Virus record (IMG/VR): IMGVR_UViG_3300028840_005337
Location: 62,001 to 126,000 of that record
Origin: a virus
Reading direction: 5' to 3' (one strand)
DNA length: 64,000 bases
Shown here: in pieces, positions 32,838 to 42,597 of the stretch
Numbering within the stretch: position 1 is the stretch's first letter
How the letters are laid out: every line of letters starts with the position of its first letter
The notes under the pieces: generated by a model
The model's database searches: none
The model's input: only the letters and a program-made list of their open reading frames with translations
Told to the model about the DNA's origin: nothing
Made by a program: the position numbers and the translations under genes

Positions 32838-34379
32838 ATGTCAAAAGTGGCAATGATCCGCAAAAGCGGACCGTTCATTGCGGTCTCGCAGGACGGCGTA
32901 GCTTCGCTCACGCCGAACGAATACCGGATCCTTGAAAACCAGCTCTGGTACACCAAGCTCACGTTTCACTACGGTGCAGCTGCCTATGACCCCCATACGG
33001 GGGATCGGCAGAGCATGTCCGGCGAGCGCCGAAAGCTCTATCAGTACGACAATAACGGACATTTCATCTGCCAGCGCGGCTTCTACCCCCGGGTTAGGGG
33101 GTTACTTGAGGAAGCCGGGTATACCATCACCTTCGTCGACACGGATCCGCCTGTGGATCCTGTCATCTACACGCCCGACTGGGATCGGATCTTCGAACGC
33201 TTCCAACTCCGTGCGAAGCAGGACGAGTGTCTCGCCCAGATCGACATGCACGACGGTGGCTATATCGATGCGCCTCCAGCGTTCGGTAAGACGCACGTAA
33301 TGGCCATGGTGAGTTCCATGTACCCGAGGGCCAAGATTGACATCGTGGCCAAGAGAAAGGACGTGGTGGGCCGTATACGCGATCTCCTGACGCGTTGGGT
33401 CCCTAGCGTCGGTATGGTCGGCGGAGGCAAGAAGCAGAAGGGGCGAGTCACGGTCTACACCGCTGACAGCTTGCACCACTCTGACTTCGACGCGCATATC
33501 ATGCTGGCCGACGAAGGGCACGAGTTGATGACAGATCGTCTAGCCAAGCTGCTGGGCAACTATCACTACTCTCGCAACTTCGCATTCTCTGCTACCCCGG
33601 ACACGCGCCTCGACAATGCCCACTTCCGCATGGAGGGCATCTTTGGGCCGTGCGTCTTCAAGATGTCTCAGCAAGAGGCAGAGCAGGCGGGACTCGTGTC
33701 GCCTGTCTTCGTACAGTGGATCGATGTTCGGCTGTCGCACAACCCGATCGCCAACATCAAGACTCTCGTGGCGCAGAAGCGCAACGGGATCTGGAGGAAT
33801 CAATACCGCAACCAGGTCATCGCTGAAACCGCTCGGGCGTTCCGAGAGGGCGACGATCAGGTGCTCATCCTCGTCGACACAGTGGACCATGCATTGCATC
33901 TGCGAAAGCTGTTGCCGGAGGCGGCGCTGTGTTACTCTGAAGGTGCTCTCACCGACGGATCGAAGCGGGCCATGTTCATACGGAACGGTTTGCTCGACGA
34001 GGACGAACAGATGACTACGGCGCTGCGCAACAGTCTGCGGCACCAGTTCGAGAACCGTGAAATCAAGCTGGTCATCGCTACAGGTGTCTGGTCCGTCGGC
34101 GTGTCTTTCGATTCGCTGAACGTCTTGATCCGCGCCGATGCCGGCGCCAGCGAAACTACCAACATCCAACTGCCCGGCCGCGTGTGTCGAATCGACCCAT
34201 CGAGCGGCAAGCAGTGTGGCATTCTCATCGACTTCAATGACGTATGGGATACGAAGTTCAAAGGCCGAGCCGCAGACCGTCGACGCGATTATCACAAACG
34301 CGGATGGACGCAGCTGCTGGCTGACGGCAAATTGTGGACCCCAGGCATGAGAGTGAACCGTGTCGGAACACAGAAATAG
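32838..34379 (+). CDS. uvsW: SF2 DNA helicase, UvsW-like
   Basis: 513 residues. AAAGGA 7 nt before ATG. N-terminal accessory region, then Walker A APPAFGKTH (about 145), DEAH-type motif LADEGHEL (about 226), SATPD (motif III), and motif VI NIQLPGRVCRID. The arrangement matches T4 UvsW and related phage RecG-like helicases, which remodel stalled forks and recombination intermediates. Confidence 0.85.
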   Translation: MSKVAMIRKSGPFIAVSQDGVASLTPNEYRILENQLWYTKLTFHYGAAAYDPHTGDRQSMSGERRKLYQYDNNGHFICQRGFYPRVRGLLEEAGYTITFVDTDPPVDPVIYTPDWDRIFERFQLRAKQDECLAQIDMHDGGYIDAPPAFGKTHVMAMVSSMYPRAKIDIVAKRKDVVGRIRDLLTRWVPSVGMVGGGKKQKGRVTVYTADSLHHSDFDAHIMLADEGHELMTDRLAKLLGNYHYSRNFAFSATPDTRLDNAHFRMEGIFGPCVFKMSQQEAEQAGLVSPVFVQWIDVRLSHNPIANIKTLVAQKRNGIWRNQYRNQVIAETARAFREGDDQVLILVDTVDHALHLRKLLPEAALCYSEGALTDGSKRAMFIRNGLLDEDEQMTTALRNSLRHQFENREIKLVIATGVWSVGVSFDSLNVLIRADAGASETTNIQLPGRVCRIDPSSGKQCGILIDFNDVWDTKFKGRAADRRRDYHKRGWTQLLADGKLWTPGMRVNRVGTQK

Positions 34380-35073
34380 CTCGTTGCGTATGCAGCGGCC
34401 GCCGCCGGAAGAATACGAGGCGCTGCCGGAACGCAACATGTTCTCCACCAACCCCGCTGGTCACATGGCCAGGCGGCTCTACCAAGCGTACAAACGCGAG
34501 ACATACTGGCGTGCTATGCGCGTGGAGAATGTCAAGCTACCGAACTTCAACACGCGCGAGCTGGGTGACTGCTGGCCGCGGCTGGCACGCCTCATCATGC
34601 AGTCGGGCTGGTCGAATGCCGAGCGGTTCATCCACGTGCAGTTCAAGTACGGGCCGAGCAGCGAGAAGCTGCAGACGCTCGAGCACGGACCGCTGGTGAA
34701 CATGCTCACGTCCGAAAAGGCGATGAAGCAGTACACGCAGTACATCGTCCGTGCCGACAGCATGCTGGTACAGCAGTTGGAGTCTGCCAAACTCGAGTTC
34801 AAGTGTGCTAGCGCTGAATGCGCGGGACAGTACCCGCACCTGCCCACCAGGGAGCGCTGGGAACTTATTCTCATGAATAAAATGTTGGATCTCCCGCCGC
34901 TGTTCCGGTACTGCGTGGCCTCTTCCGAGGGGCTCGCCTGTGCCAAGGACTTGTGGGAAGAAGGCTTTCAGCAGTTCATGTCCGATCCGATCGGGTATAC
35001 GCGTACGTGGGAAGCGACCATTCCTGCCGAAATGAAAGCCGAAGCCGAAGAACTACTGCAGCTCAAACTCTAG
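34360..35073 (+). CDS. Hypothetical protein
   Basis: 237 residues from GTG, overlapping uvsW by 20 nt. Helical; contains a Cys pair (EFKCASAECAGQYPH). An internal copy of the TTATTC palindrome is followed by an in-frame ATG (34882), so a shorter product is conceivable. Placed just before the replicative helicase; a loader role is possible by position only. Confidence 0.65.
   Translation: MSEHRNSSLRMQRPPPEEYEALPERNMFSTNPAGHMARRLYQAYKRETYWRAMRVENVKLPNFNTRELGDCWPRLARLIMQSGWSNAERFIHVQFKYGPSSEKLQTLEHGPLVNMLTSEKAMKQYTQYIVRADSMLVQQLESAKLEFKCASAECAGQYPHLPTRERWELILMNKMLDLPPLFRYCVASSEGLACAKDLWEEGFQQFMSDPIGYTRTWEATIPAEMKAEAEELLQLKL
34865..34880. promoter_or_regulatory. Palindrome TTATTC-N4-GAATAA, copy 4 (intragenic)
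   Basis: TTATTC TCAT GAATAA, then A and an in-frame ATG at 34882. The spacing to ATG equals that of copies 1 and 3, although this copy is inside a coding region. Confidence 0.55.
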
Positions 35074-35084
35074 AAAGGGGCATC

Positions 35085-36740
35085 ATGGAGAACCCTATGG
35101 TCAAAGTGGAAGCGCCGGTAGCTCCTGTCAACGAGCCCGGGCAACTCCAGGAAACCAAGAAGGACGATATCGATCCCAATCCGATCGACGACTTCTCGAT
35201 CGAGTTCCTGTTGCTGCACGCTTCTCGTGACCGCGAAGTCTACTATGCTGTGCGTCAGCACCTGGAGCCTGAGCATCTCGGCTTCCCGCAAGAGCTGCCG
35301 TATCGGGTGTACCTGAAGGCGTTGTACGAGTATTTCGACAAGTACAACCGCCTACCCAATCGGCAGAGCATCTGGATCCGAGTGATCGACGAGCTTAACG
35401 CCATGCCAAACCTGCACGCCGATGTGTTCAAGGTGGCAGAGGGCGTGATGGACTGGATCTTCGACGAGAACGTCAACCCAATCTCGTCGTTCGAGCCCGA
35501 CGCCGCGCTGGACATCCTGCGGAAGGTCCTGGTTGACCGCGGCCCCGGCCGCAGGTTGAAGGACGCCGTCGCCAGAGCGGGCTACAGCCACATCAACGAT
35601 CTCCCAAAGCTGGTGCTCGCAGCACAGAAGCAGATCGAGGTGATCGAAACTATCGGACGTGTCAACGAAGAGGAGACAATACCGATGGAATGGGACCAAG
35701 TAGCGCGGCCACGCTGGCCGACTGGCGTGTCGTTTATCGATCGCGCGATGGAAGGCGGTTCCGAGCCGGGTGACGTCAACGTCATCATCGGAGCCACGGG
35801 CGGCGGCAAGACTACACTGTCCATGCAGATGGCGGTGTCGATCGCACGCATCCAGAACCAGATCGAGATGACCGGAGACGGTGAGCCCGGCCTGGTGGTC
35901 TTCATCAGCTACGAGGATAACCGTCGAATGCTACAGATCCGTGCTGCATCCTGTGCGGCGCAGGTCCCGAAGAACCAGCTGCGCTTCATGCAAGAGCCGC
36001 TGAGCACTACGGGCAATCTGAAGAGCTACGAGCAGACCATGTATCGTGCAGCGCCCGCCACTGGTGAGCTGCTGGGCGAACGTGAGCGCCTGCAAGCTGC
36101 CCGTGGGTGGCTCAACAGGTACATGAAGTTCGTCGACTTCCACGACGGTAAGGAAGGCGGCGGAGGCGGCGTTATGGAGGCACGGCAACGGTTACTCGCC
36201 ATCCAGGGCAAGTCCGACATACCCATCCGCACCGTGGTGCTGGACTGGGCGGGCCTGATGGTGCGGAAGCACCTGCTGGAGACGAACCGTCAGGTCGACG
36301 GCAGCAACATGGCTGTGATGCTGGGCGGCTTGGTCGCTGAGCTGAAAGAGCAAGTCGCTGCCGAGTTCAACTGCACTGTATGGCTGCCGCACCAGCTTCG
36401 CGGACAGGCGACAGGCAGGTCTCCATCGGTTGCCCCAAACCACAATGAGGCCGAGTGGTGTGCCTCCTTCGCCAATATGGCGTGGTATGCGTTCTGCATA
36501 GGGACCAAGGACAAGCAGCATAATGTCTGCCAGCTGGTCGCTACGAAGACGCGCCACGGTGAAGGTATGCCTCCGGCGATCGTACGCGTAGACGGCGGGT
36601 TTTGCAAGCTGACCGACGTGTCGGACCAGTTTGAGCCGGACCATGTCCGACGACAGATCGTGCCGCGTGACGATGTTGCGAACTACCACGACAACATCCA
36701 AAACGAATCTGACGACTACTGGGACGAGGTCACATCATGA
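35085..36740 (+). CDS. dnaB: DnaB-like replicative helicase
   Basis: 551 residues, AAAGGGG before ATG. The N-terminal 190 residues are helical, as in primase-binding domains. The RecA-type motor has PTGVSFIDRAMEGGSEPGDV, Walker A GATGGGKTT (about 240), a VFISYED strand, Walker B RTVVLDWAGLM, and an arginine-rich C-terminal part with LPHQLRGQATGR. It would unwind the fork 5' to 3' with the primase encoded immediately downstream (4-nt overlap). Confidence 0.88.
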   Translation: MENPMVKVEAPVAPVNEPGQLQETKKDDIDPNPIDDFSIEFLLLHASRDREVYYAVRQHLEPEHLGFPQELPYRVYLKALYEYFDKYNRLPNRQSIWIRVIDELNAMPNLHADVFKVAEGVMDWIFDENVNPISSFEPDAALDILRKVLVDRGPGRRLKDAVARAGYSHINDLPKLVLAAQKQIEVIETIGRVNEEETIPMEWDQVARPRWPTGVSFIDRAMEGGSEPGDVNVIIGATGGGKTTLSMQMAVSIARIQNQIEMTGDGEPGLVVFISYEDNRRMLQIRAASCAAQVPKNQLRFMQEPLSTTGNLKSYEQTMYRAAPATGELLGERERLQAARGWLNRYMKFVDFHDGKEGGGGGVMEARQRLLAIQGKSDIPIRTVVLDWAGLMVRKHLLETNRQVDGSNMAVMLGGLVAELKEQVAAEFNCTVWLPHQLRGQATGRSPSVAPNHNEAEWCASFANMAWYAFCIGTKDKQHNVCQLVATKTRHGEGMPPAIVRVDGGFCKLTDVSDQFEPDHVRRQIVPRDDVANYHDNIQNESDDYWDEVTS

Positions 36741-37858
36741 AATCGGTTACCGGCGTGACCCTGGGCAACGATGCCGCAGGCGCACACGTCATCAACCCGT
36801 TCCTTTACGAGAAGCTCCAGAAACGCTTCGGCGATGTTATCATCGCCAAGCAAGGCGAGCCGATCTACGGGAACTACACGTATGACGGCAGCGGCTTCAA
36901 GTACGACACCCTCGGCGGAGAGTATTATCGCGTCTGCTGCCCGTTCTGCGAGCAGAAGCGCGCGGTGGATACCAAACACCGACTGTGGATCAGCCATCGC
37001 TGGGGCGTCGGCCTCGACGAGGATGACCCGCAGACCAAACTGAAGCCGAACGATCGGTTTTGGTGGGCGTGGGTGTGCTACAACGAGCATTGCGAAGAGA
37101 ACCCGGCGAACACCAAACAGTTGCAGACCTGGGTCTACGGCGGTATCGGCCGGGAGCTACACGCGCCCGCCGTCAAGCTGCAGTTCCACACTGTGCCGAT
37201 GGCGTCGCTCGGACTCGTCGACTGGCCTGGCCGCTGCTTGCGGGTGGACCAGCTGCGACCGGAGCACCACGCATGGCAGTACCTGGCGACCCGCGGCTTT
37301 GACCCCGCGGCAGTTGGCCCACGCTACGGCGTGACGTACTGCGAGAGTGGTTCGGCGCGCTTCCCGATGGCGTTCGGACGGTTGGTGATCCCGATCGTGA
37401 TGAACGGCGATATGGTTGGCTGGCAAGCCCGCCCGCCATATGAAGCAGACTGGAAGACCACCGCCAAGTACTACAACTGTCCCGGCATCAACCGGCGACT
37501 CATGTTGTACGGCTTCGACATAGCCAGGGCGTATCCGTACTGCGTCATAACCGAGGGCGTCACCGACGTGTGGGCTGTCGGCCAGGGGGCGATCTCGCTC
37601 CTCGGCAAGCACATATCCCCGCAGCAGGCAGAGCTGATCGCGCAGAACTGGAAAGCAGCCGTGATCGCTCTCGACCCTGACGCAATGGACCGAGTCGAGC
37701 GTATCCAGCAGCAGCTGGGCAGTATGCCGACGGTGGTCGTGAAACTCCCAGACGGTTGCGATCCAGCTGACATGGATCAGGATCGCTTCTGGGATCTTGT
37801 ATGGCAAAGTTCCGTAAACCAGAATGTTGATCTGTTAGGACTACAGAATGATTCCTGA
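36737..37858 (+). CDS. DnaG-type DNA primase
   Basis: 373 residues. N-terminal zinc-binding site (CCPFCEQKRA, later CYNEHC). TOPRIM core: VITEGVTDVWAVGQG with catalytic Glu and VIALDPDAMD with the DxD metal site. Synthesises RNA primers with the adjacent helicase. Overlaps the helicase and polymerase genes by 4 and 11 nt, so the trio is translationally coupled. Confidence 0.9.
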   Translation: MKSVTGVTLGNDAAGAHVINPFLYEKLQKRFGDVIIAKQGEPIYGNYTYDGSGFKYDTLGGEYYRVCCPFCEQKRAVDTKHRLWISHRWGVGLDEDDPQTKLKPNDRFWWAWVCYNEHCEENPANTKQLQTWVYGGIGRELHAPAVKLQFHTVPMASLGLVDWPGRCLRVDQLRPEHHAWQYLATRGFDPAAVGPRYGVTYCESGSARFPMAFGRLVIPIVMNGDMVGWQARPPYEADWKTTAKYYNCPGINRRLMLYGFDIARAYPYCVITEGVTDVWAVGQGAISLLGKHISPQQAELIAQNWKAAVIALDPDAMDRVERIQQQLGSMPTVVVKLPDGCDPADMDQDRFWDLVWQSSVNQNVDLLGLQNDS

Positions 37859-40800
37859 ACTAGGTCTCGACGACCTTCAAGCGATTTTCCGCAACGACGA
37901 GGACAACGAGTACAGTCGGCGCTTTCCGATGTACCCCCTCGTGTCTCCCGGCATGCCGCCGCCTGGCCCGGACTTCATCGCCCACGCGAAAGCGCTCGGC
38001 GATGCTAACCCCTACGTCGTAGAGGGTACGGGCAAGAACAAGCGCGGCATCGAAGCCGGATTCAAGCTGCAGTGCCTGTATCTGAAGGCGCTGTACTCGA
38101 ACGAACTCCACATGCCCATCAAGGTGAAAGGGCGTACCGAGACGGTGCGCATCCTGCCCGGGCATCTCTGGGGCGATCATGCCGAAGGTCCCAAGTACCT
38201 CGAGAACGAGGAGCTGCGGGGACGACCGCGTGTGATGGTTGTTGGAAAGCACCCTGGCCTCGAAGAGATAGGCGAGGGACGCAACTTCGTCGGCCCGTCT
38301 GGCCGGCAACTGAAGGACACGTTGACCGCGCTCGGTCTGAGTGATGCCGAGCTCAATGATTGGTACGTGTGTAACCTGGTGCGTTGGATGAACGTCAATC
38401 CGCAGAGCGGCGCGTTGCCGCAGGCGTGGATCAAGGACTGTCTTCCGCTGCTGCACCAGGAGATCCGGCTGTACCGGCCTGACTATATCCTGTGCCTCGG
38501 GGCCGAAGCGACCAAAGCGGTCATCCCGGGCAACACAGTGAATACCATGGTGGGCCGTTACGTCGAGCGCACTGAGATGCTGCAAGAGTATGGCGAGCCT
38601 GATGACCTGCATACCTCCAAGGTGATGGCCATCACGCATCCGGCGGCTGTGCTGCGTACCACGGAGTTGTACCCGGCGTTCGAAGCCACCCTGCGGAACT
38701 TCATCCAGTTGATCCGTGGCGAGGAGTTTACGAGCGCAGAGAACGACAACATCACGATCCAATACATGTACAAGGAAAGGGAGTTGAAGGAGTACGTTGA
38801 CTACGTCCTTTCTCGCCCTGGGTTGAAAAAGATAGCAGTTGACGGTGAGTGGCACGGCCAGCATCCCGGCGAGCCGGGGTCGTACCTCCGTACGATACAG
38901 GTAAGCCACACCGGCAAGTATGCCGCCGTCATCGTCCTGCGAGGGCAGGGCGGTGGTACTGCGTTTCGACCAGGCATTTCGCGCGCGATCGATCACCTTA
39001 ACCGGCTGCTCGATCGTGACGACGTCCAGATTGGCGGCAGCTTCTTCGCTGCTGACCTTCCGTGGCTTGAACACAACGGCCTGAACATCGCCCACCGCTT
39101 CAAGGTACCGCCCACGGTCGACGAGATCCGCGGCGGTAACTACGCAGGCGGCTTCGACATCGGCTTGGCCCACCACGCCTACAACGAGACCGGTGACTTC
39201 AAGCTGGAAGTCATGGCCTCTCGGTTGTGCGGTGCGCCTCGCTGGGACGTTGCGCTGGGCGAGTGGAAGAAGGCGTACCTCAAGGAGCGGAAGATGAAGG
39301 ACGAGGAGCTCGAAGGGTACGGAGAGTGCCCCGACGAGGTCCTACTGCCCTACGGCGGCAAAGATGCTGCCTACACACGTCAGCTGATGGACAGGCATTG
39401 CAACCTGCTGAACGGCGATCGCTACGGCAACGACTGCTGGATCCCGTTCCATCTGTCCATGATGGCATTCCCGGCCTTCAACGAGATGGGCACGATCGGC
39501 GTCAAGATCGACCCCGAACGCATTGATGAGCTCACCGACCAATTCATCGAAGTGAGCGCCCAGAAGCTGAAGAAGCTTCAGGAGGACATCAACTGGCCGG
39601 CGTTCAACCCTCGAAGTTCACAGCAGTGTGTGGAATTCCTGTTCGGCGAGCGCTACTCTACGCGCCGTGACAAGGACACAGGAGAGCGGCTCAGCGTGCG
39701 TCCAGCGGGCGCCATGACGCTCAACCTGGAGCCCATCAAGTCCACTGGCAAAGGTAAGCCGTGGGGCTGGGTGATGTCCAGAGGCGAACAGGAGAAGTAC
39801 ACGCCGAGTACAGATAAAGAGACATGTGGCATTTTGGGTTTACAACACCCAATGGCGTTACAGCTACGCGACGTGAGGCTGATCGACCAAGTGTTGAAGT
39901 CCGTATTCCGTCCGCCTAAGTACAAGGCAAAATCGACGGAGATCGAACTCGACAGCAATGGCCGACGGATCTACGGCGGTGGCATCGCTAAGTACATATG
40001 CCATGACCAGCGTGTGAGAAGTTCGTTCCAACAAGTGAAGGAAACTGGACGTGCGTCAAGTGCGAGGCCGCCATTACAGAATATCAGTAAGCGTCGCGAA
40101 GACGATTACTCGAGAATCCTGGGTGACCAATACCGCTGGCCAATCCGGTCATTTATCGTCAGCAACACCGACCCCGGCTATGCCGAACCTACCGTCCTTG
40201 TAGAGTCAGACTATAAGGGCGCGGAACTTATGGGGATGGCGGTGATGGCTCGCGATGCGCAAATGTTGGATCACTGCTTACGCGCAAACCTGCCCGATGG
40301 CGATCCGCAGCAATATGATATCCACTCAAATATCGCTGTGACTTCCTTTCAACTTGACTGCGAGGCTAGCAAAGCTGGACTCGCATCGATCAAGCAGAAG
40401 GGCAAGCGCGTTGCTGCGAAAAACATCATCTTCGGCGTAGGCTATGGACGCACCGCGGAGGCGTGCGCCAGGCAGTGCCAGGAAGAAAATGCTCCTATCA
40501 CCGTTGCGGAAGCGCAAAGCATTATCGACACGATCTTCGAGCTCTATCCGGGTATTCCAGCGTTGCAAGAGGCACTCCGTGCCCGCGTCGCTAACCCGGG
40601 ATGGCTTAGAAATTGTTTCGGTAGGTATCGTCGATTCATCAGCACGTCTGATCGAGCGGCGATGGGCGAATTGGAGCGCCAGGCACTGAATTTTCCGTTT
40701 CAGAGTATGGTAGCCGATGCCGTTTCGACGGCGCTATATTGGCTACACAACCATCCTCGTAAAGAGGAACTTGGGTACAAGATTGTCCTCCAGATCCACG

Positions 40801-41033
40801 ATGCGATCGTGCTGGAGGTCCCATGTCGCAGCTTGGACGTGGTACACAACGAGATCCTGCCAGAGTGCATGGTCGACAAAGTGTCCTTCCAGGCATGTGA
40901 CTTAGACGGAGCTCCGTATGCGGACAGTCCGATCTACCGATTTGGGTTGGATCAGGACGTGTTCACGCGATGGGGCTTGAAGTTGACAGAAGAGGAGTGT
41001 GAGCGGTTGGGAATTAGTCCCGATTATATCTAG
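37848..41033 (+). CDS. Uracil-DNA-glycosylase / family A DNA polymerase fusion
   Basis: 1061 residues. An N-terminal family-4-like UDG domain (about 125-290) shows GKHPGLEEIGEGRNFVGPSG, YVCNLVRWMN, PDYILCLGAEATKAV and ITHPAAVLR. A 3'-5' exonuclease follows with VDGEW (about 332), FAADLPWL and YGGKDAAYTR. The polymerase has motif A VESDYKGAEL (about 788), motif B KRVAAKNIIFGVGYG and motif C QIHDAIVLEV, where the usual HDE is HDA (about 984-986). A UDG-like domain on a phage PolA recalls SPO1. It would replicate the genome and possibly excise uracil. Confidence 0.93.
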   Translation: MIPELGLDDLQAIFRNDEDNEYSRRFPMYPLVSPGMPPPGPDFIAHAKALGDANPYVVEGTGKNKRGIEAGFKLQCLYLKALYSNELHMPIKVKGRTETVRILPGHLWGDHAEGPKYLENEELRGRPRVMVVGKHPGLEEIGEGRNFVGPSGRQLKDTLTALGLSDAELNDWYVCNLVRWMNVNPQSGALPQAWIKDCLPLLHQEIRLYRPDYILCLGAEATKAVIPGNTVNTMVGRYVERTEMLQEYGEPDDLHTSKVMAITHPAAVLRTTELYPAFEATLRNFIQLIRGEEFTSAENDNITIQYMYKERELKEYVDYVLSRPGLKKIAVDGEWHGQHPGEPGSYLRTIQVSHTGKYAAVIVLRGQGGGTAFRPGISRAIDHLNRLLDRDDVQIGGSFFAADLPWLEHNGLNIAHRFKVPPTVDEIRGGNYAGGFDIGLAHHAYNETGDFKLEVMASRLCGAPRWDVALGEWKKAYLKERKMKDEELEGYGECPDEVLLPYGGKDAAYTRQLMDRHCNLLNGDRYGNDCWIPFHLSMMAFPAFNEMGTIGVKIDPERIDELTDQFIEVSAQKLKKLQEDINWPAFNPRSSQQCVEFLFGERYSTRRDKDTGERLSVRPAGAMTLNLEPIKSTGKGKPWGWVMSRGEQEKYTPSTDKETCGILGLQHPMALQLRDVRLIDQVLKSVFRPPKYKAKSTEIELDSNGRRIYGGGIAKYICHDQRVRSSFQQVKETGRASSARPPLQNISKRREDDYSRILGDQYRWPIRSFIVSNTDPGYAEPTVLVESDYKGAELMGMAVMARDAQMLDHCLRANLPDGDPQQYDIHSNIAVTSFQLDCEASKAGLASIKQKGKRVAAKNIIFGVGYGRTAEACARQCQEENAPITVAEAQSIIDTIFELYPGIPALQEALRARVANPGWLRNCFGRYRRFISTSDRAAMGELERQALNFPFQSMVADAVSTALYWLHNHPRKEELGYKIVLQIHDAIVLEVPCRSLDVVHNEILPECMVDKVSFQACDLDGAPYADSPIYRFGLDQDVFTRWGLKLTEEECERLGISPDYI

Positions 41034-41041
41034 CGGGGTGC

Positions 41042-41070
41042 TTGAAATGGCACCGCCCGTGTGGGATAAT
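41042..41070 (+). promoter_or_regulatory. Sigma70-like promoter
   Basis: TTGAAA (41042-41047), 17-bp spacer, GATAAT (41065-41070). Transcription would begin about 80 bp before the gene at 41158. Confidence 0.7.
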
Positions 41071-41085
41071 CAGGGTATCAACCGT

Positions 41086-41122
41086 TAAACCGATTGACTT
41101 GCAACTTCTAAACCGACTGACT
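41086..41122 (+). repeat. Two direct repeats TAAACCGAyTGACT, 23 bp apart
   Basis: TAAACCGATTGACT at 41086-41099 and TAAACCGACTGACT at 41109-41122, one mismatch. They lie in the leader between the promoter and the start at 41158, on the same face of the helix roughly two turns apart. Possible protein-binding iterons or RNA binding sites for feedback control. Confidence 0.55.
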
Positions 41123-41157
41123 GTTTACTTGTAACCCGTTTTTGTAGGAGGTGACGA

Positions 41158-42525
41158 ATGTCACGCCAAGGTGCGGCCGCTGGCCGCTATCGTATGCGCA
41201 ACGAGGGTCAAGCCTCGCAACGTGGAATTCAGGGTATGCATATCCTGAACGACAACGCCGGTTGTCAAATCTACCGGCCAACCTGGAACGGCACCCGGAC
41301 TATCTTCCGGCCGTTCCCGGGTAAGGATCCCGAGAACCTCGCAGCCTGGGACCCGTTCCGGCTGAGTGATGAAGATCGGGACTTCGGTGACTGGATCCGT
41401 CGATACGACATGGCATTCAGCATCGGTAACCCCGGGATTACCTTCGTTATGAAGGATCCGCGGGACGGCACGCTGGACGACCAGCAGAACCCCGTCTGGA
41501 TGCTGTATCGCAGCATTCAGCAAGCCGTGAAAGCCGGCACCGGGCATCCCAGCTGGAATCCGCTTGTCTTCGGCGGCGCGGGTCGCGCCGCACCTCTGAG
41601 TTCTCCGAAGGATGGCTACATCATGCAAGGCATCCTGATGGAACACAAATCGCAGCCGCAGAACCCGCCGCGCGGGTGCTTGCCCGACCATCAACCGGTC
41701 GTGCTGCTGATGAGCCAGTCCGCAGGCCAAGCCCTGATGGACAAGCTCGGCGAACGCGATGACCAAGGTAACTGGCGCTGGCCCGACCTTACCAGTCTTG
41801 ACGCTGGCATGTTCGTCCAGTTCCACCAAGCCGGCACCCAAGCGCAACCCCAAGGCGGCGCACCCAGACAAATGGGCGCGACAACCGTCGGCGGAGGTGG
41901 CGTTGCCGAAAACCGCTACGAGGTGGAGTTCCTCGAACTCTACAGCGGTATCTCGCCCACGTTCGAAGGGATCCACGGCCTGGCCGAATCCCACGTTCGT
42001 CCCTGGGACGAGATCGTACGAATCCCCACCATTGAGGACCAGGTCCGCATGTTGTGCGGCGCTGGCATTCCAGCGACGGCCATCGTCTACGCCCTCGGTG
42101 ATGTGTACCAGGAGTTCATCCCGCAACACATCTTCGATCAGGCGCGTGCCCAAAACACGCAGACGACGGTTCCGTTCCAGAGCGTTGCCTCTGAGGGTGG
42201 TGGGACACCAAATCCAATGCAATCACAGGAAGCCCCGTCGCCGATGGGTGCTTCCCCCGCAGCTACGCAGCAGGATCCTGCCATGCCGGCGGCTACCACG
42301 CCGCCGCCTACGGCCGCTCCTGAGGCAGCTGGGAATCCCATGGCTTCCGTGACGCAACCCGAGCAAACGCCTCCTCCAGAGGCTGCTCCTGCGCCACAGC
42401 AGACAATGACGAATGCAGAAGCAGCGCCGCAGGCGCAGCCGACGCACACTACGCCGGAGCGATCGGCGGCTACGCAGGATGCCCTCGCAAGGGCTCGTGC
42501 GCGTGCTGCTGACGCCGGCGGATAG
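41158..42525 (+). CDS. Candidate single-stranded DNA-binding protein
   Basis: 455 residues, AGGAGGTG before ATG. The first 320 look globular with aromatic-rich strands (CQIYRPTWNGTRTIFRPFPG). The last 120 are Pro, Ala, Gln and Thr rich and probably disordered, a layout typical of SSBs. Its own promoter and terminator and its place between DNA polymerase and recombinase match the position of gp32-like proteins. No SSB motif is diagnostic, so the call rests mainly on context. Confidence 0.5.
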   Translation: MSRQGAAAGRYRMRNEGQASQRGIQGMHILNDNAGCQIYRPTWNGTRTIFRPFPGKDPENLAAWDPFRLSDEDRDFGDWIRRYDMAFSIGNPGITFVMKDPRDGTLDDQQNPVWMLYRSIQQAVKAGTGHPSWNPLVFGGAGRAAPLSSPKDGYIMQGILMEHKSQPQNPPRGCLPDHQPVVLLMSQSAGQALMDKLGERDDQGNWRWPDLTSLDAGMFVQFHQAGTQAQPQGGAPRQMGATTVGGGGVAENRYEVEFLELYSGISPTFEGIHGLAESHVRPWDEIVRIPTIEDQVRMLCGAGIPATAIVYALGDVYQEFIPQHIFDQARAQNTQTTVPFQSVASEGGGTPNPMQSQEAPSPMGASPAATQQDPAMPAATTPPPTAAPEAAGNPMASVTQPEQTPPPEAAPAPQQTMTNAEAAPQAQPTHTTPERSAATQDALARARARAADAGG

Positions 42526-42547
42526 ACGTTACTATTTCTGCACCTCA

Positions 42548-42583
42548 GCTCCGCCCGGTCCGTGGCCGGGCGGAGCGTTTCTT
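42548..42583 (+). terminator. Rho-independent terminator
   Basis: GCTCCGCCCGG (42548-42558) pairs perfectly with CCGGGCGGAGC (42566-42576), followed by GTTTCTT. With the promoter at 41042 it isolates the SSB-candidate gene. Confidence 0.85.
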
Positions 42584-42597
42584 AGGACCAATATCCA

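Noticed and set aside
37860-39176. 438-codon leftward frame opposite the polymerase
   Set aside because: It mirrors the strongly supported UDG-polymerase gene. Long antisense frames are expected in GC-rich coding DNA, and its translation is Val/Arg/Leu-rich without motifs.
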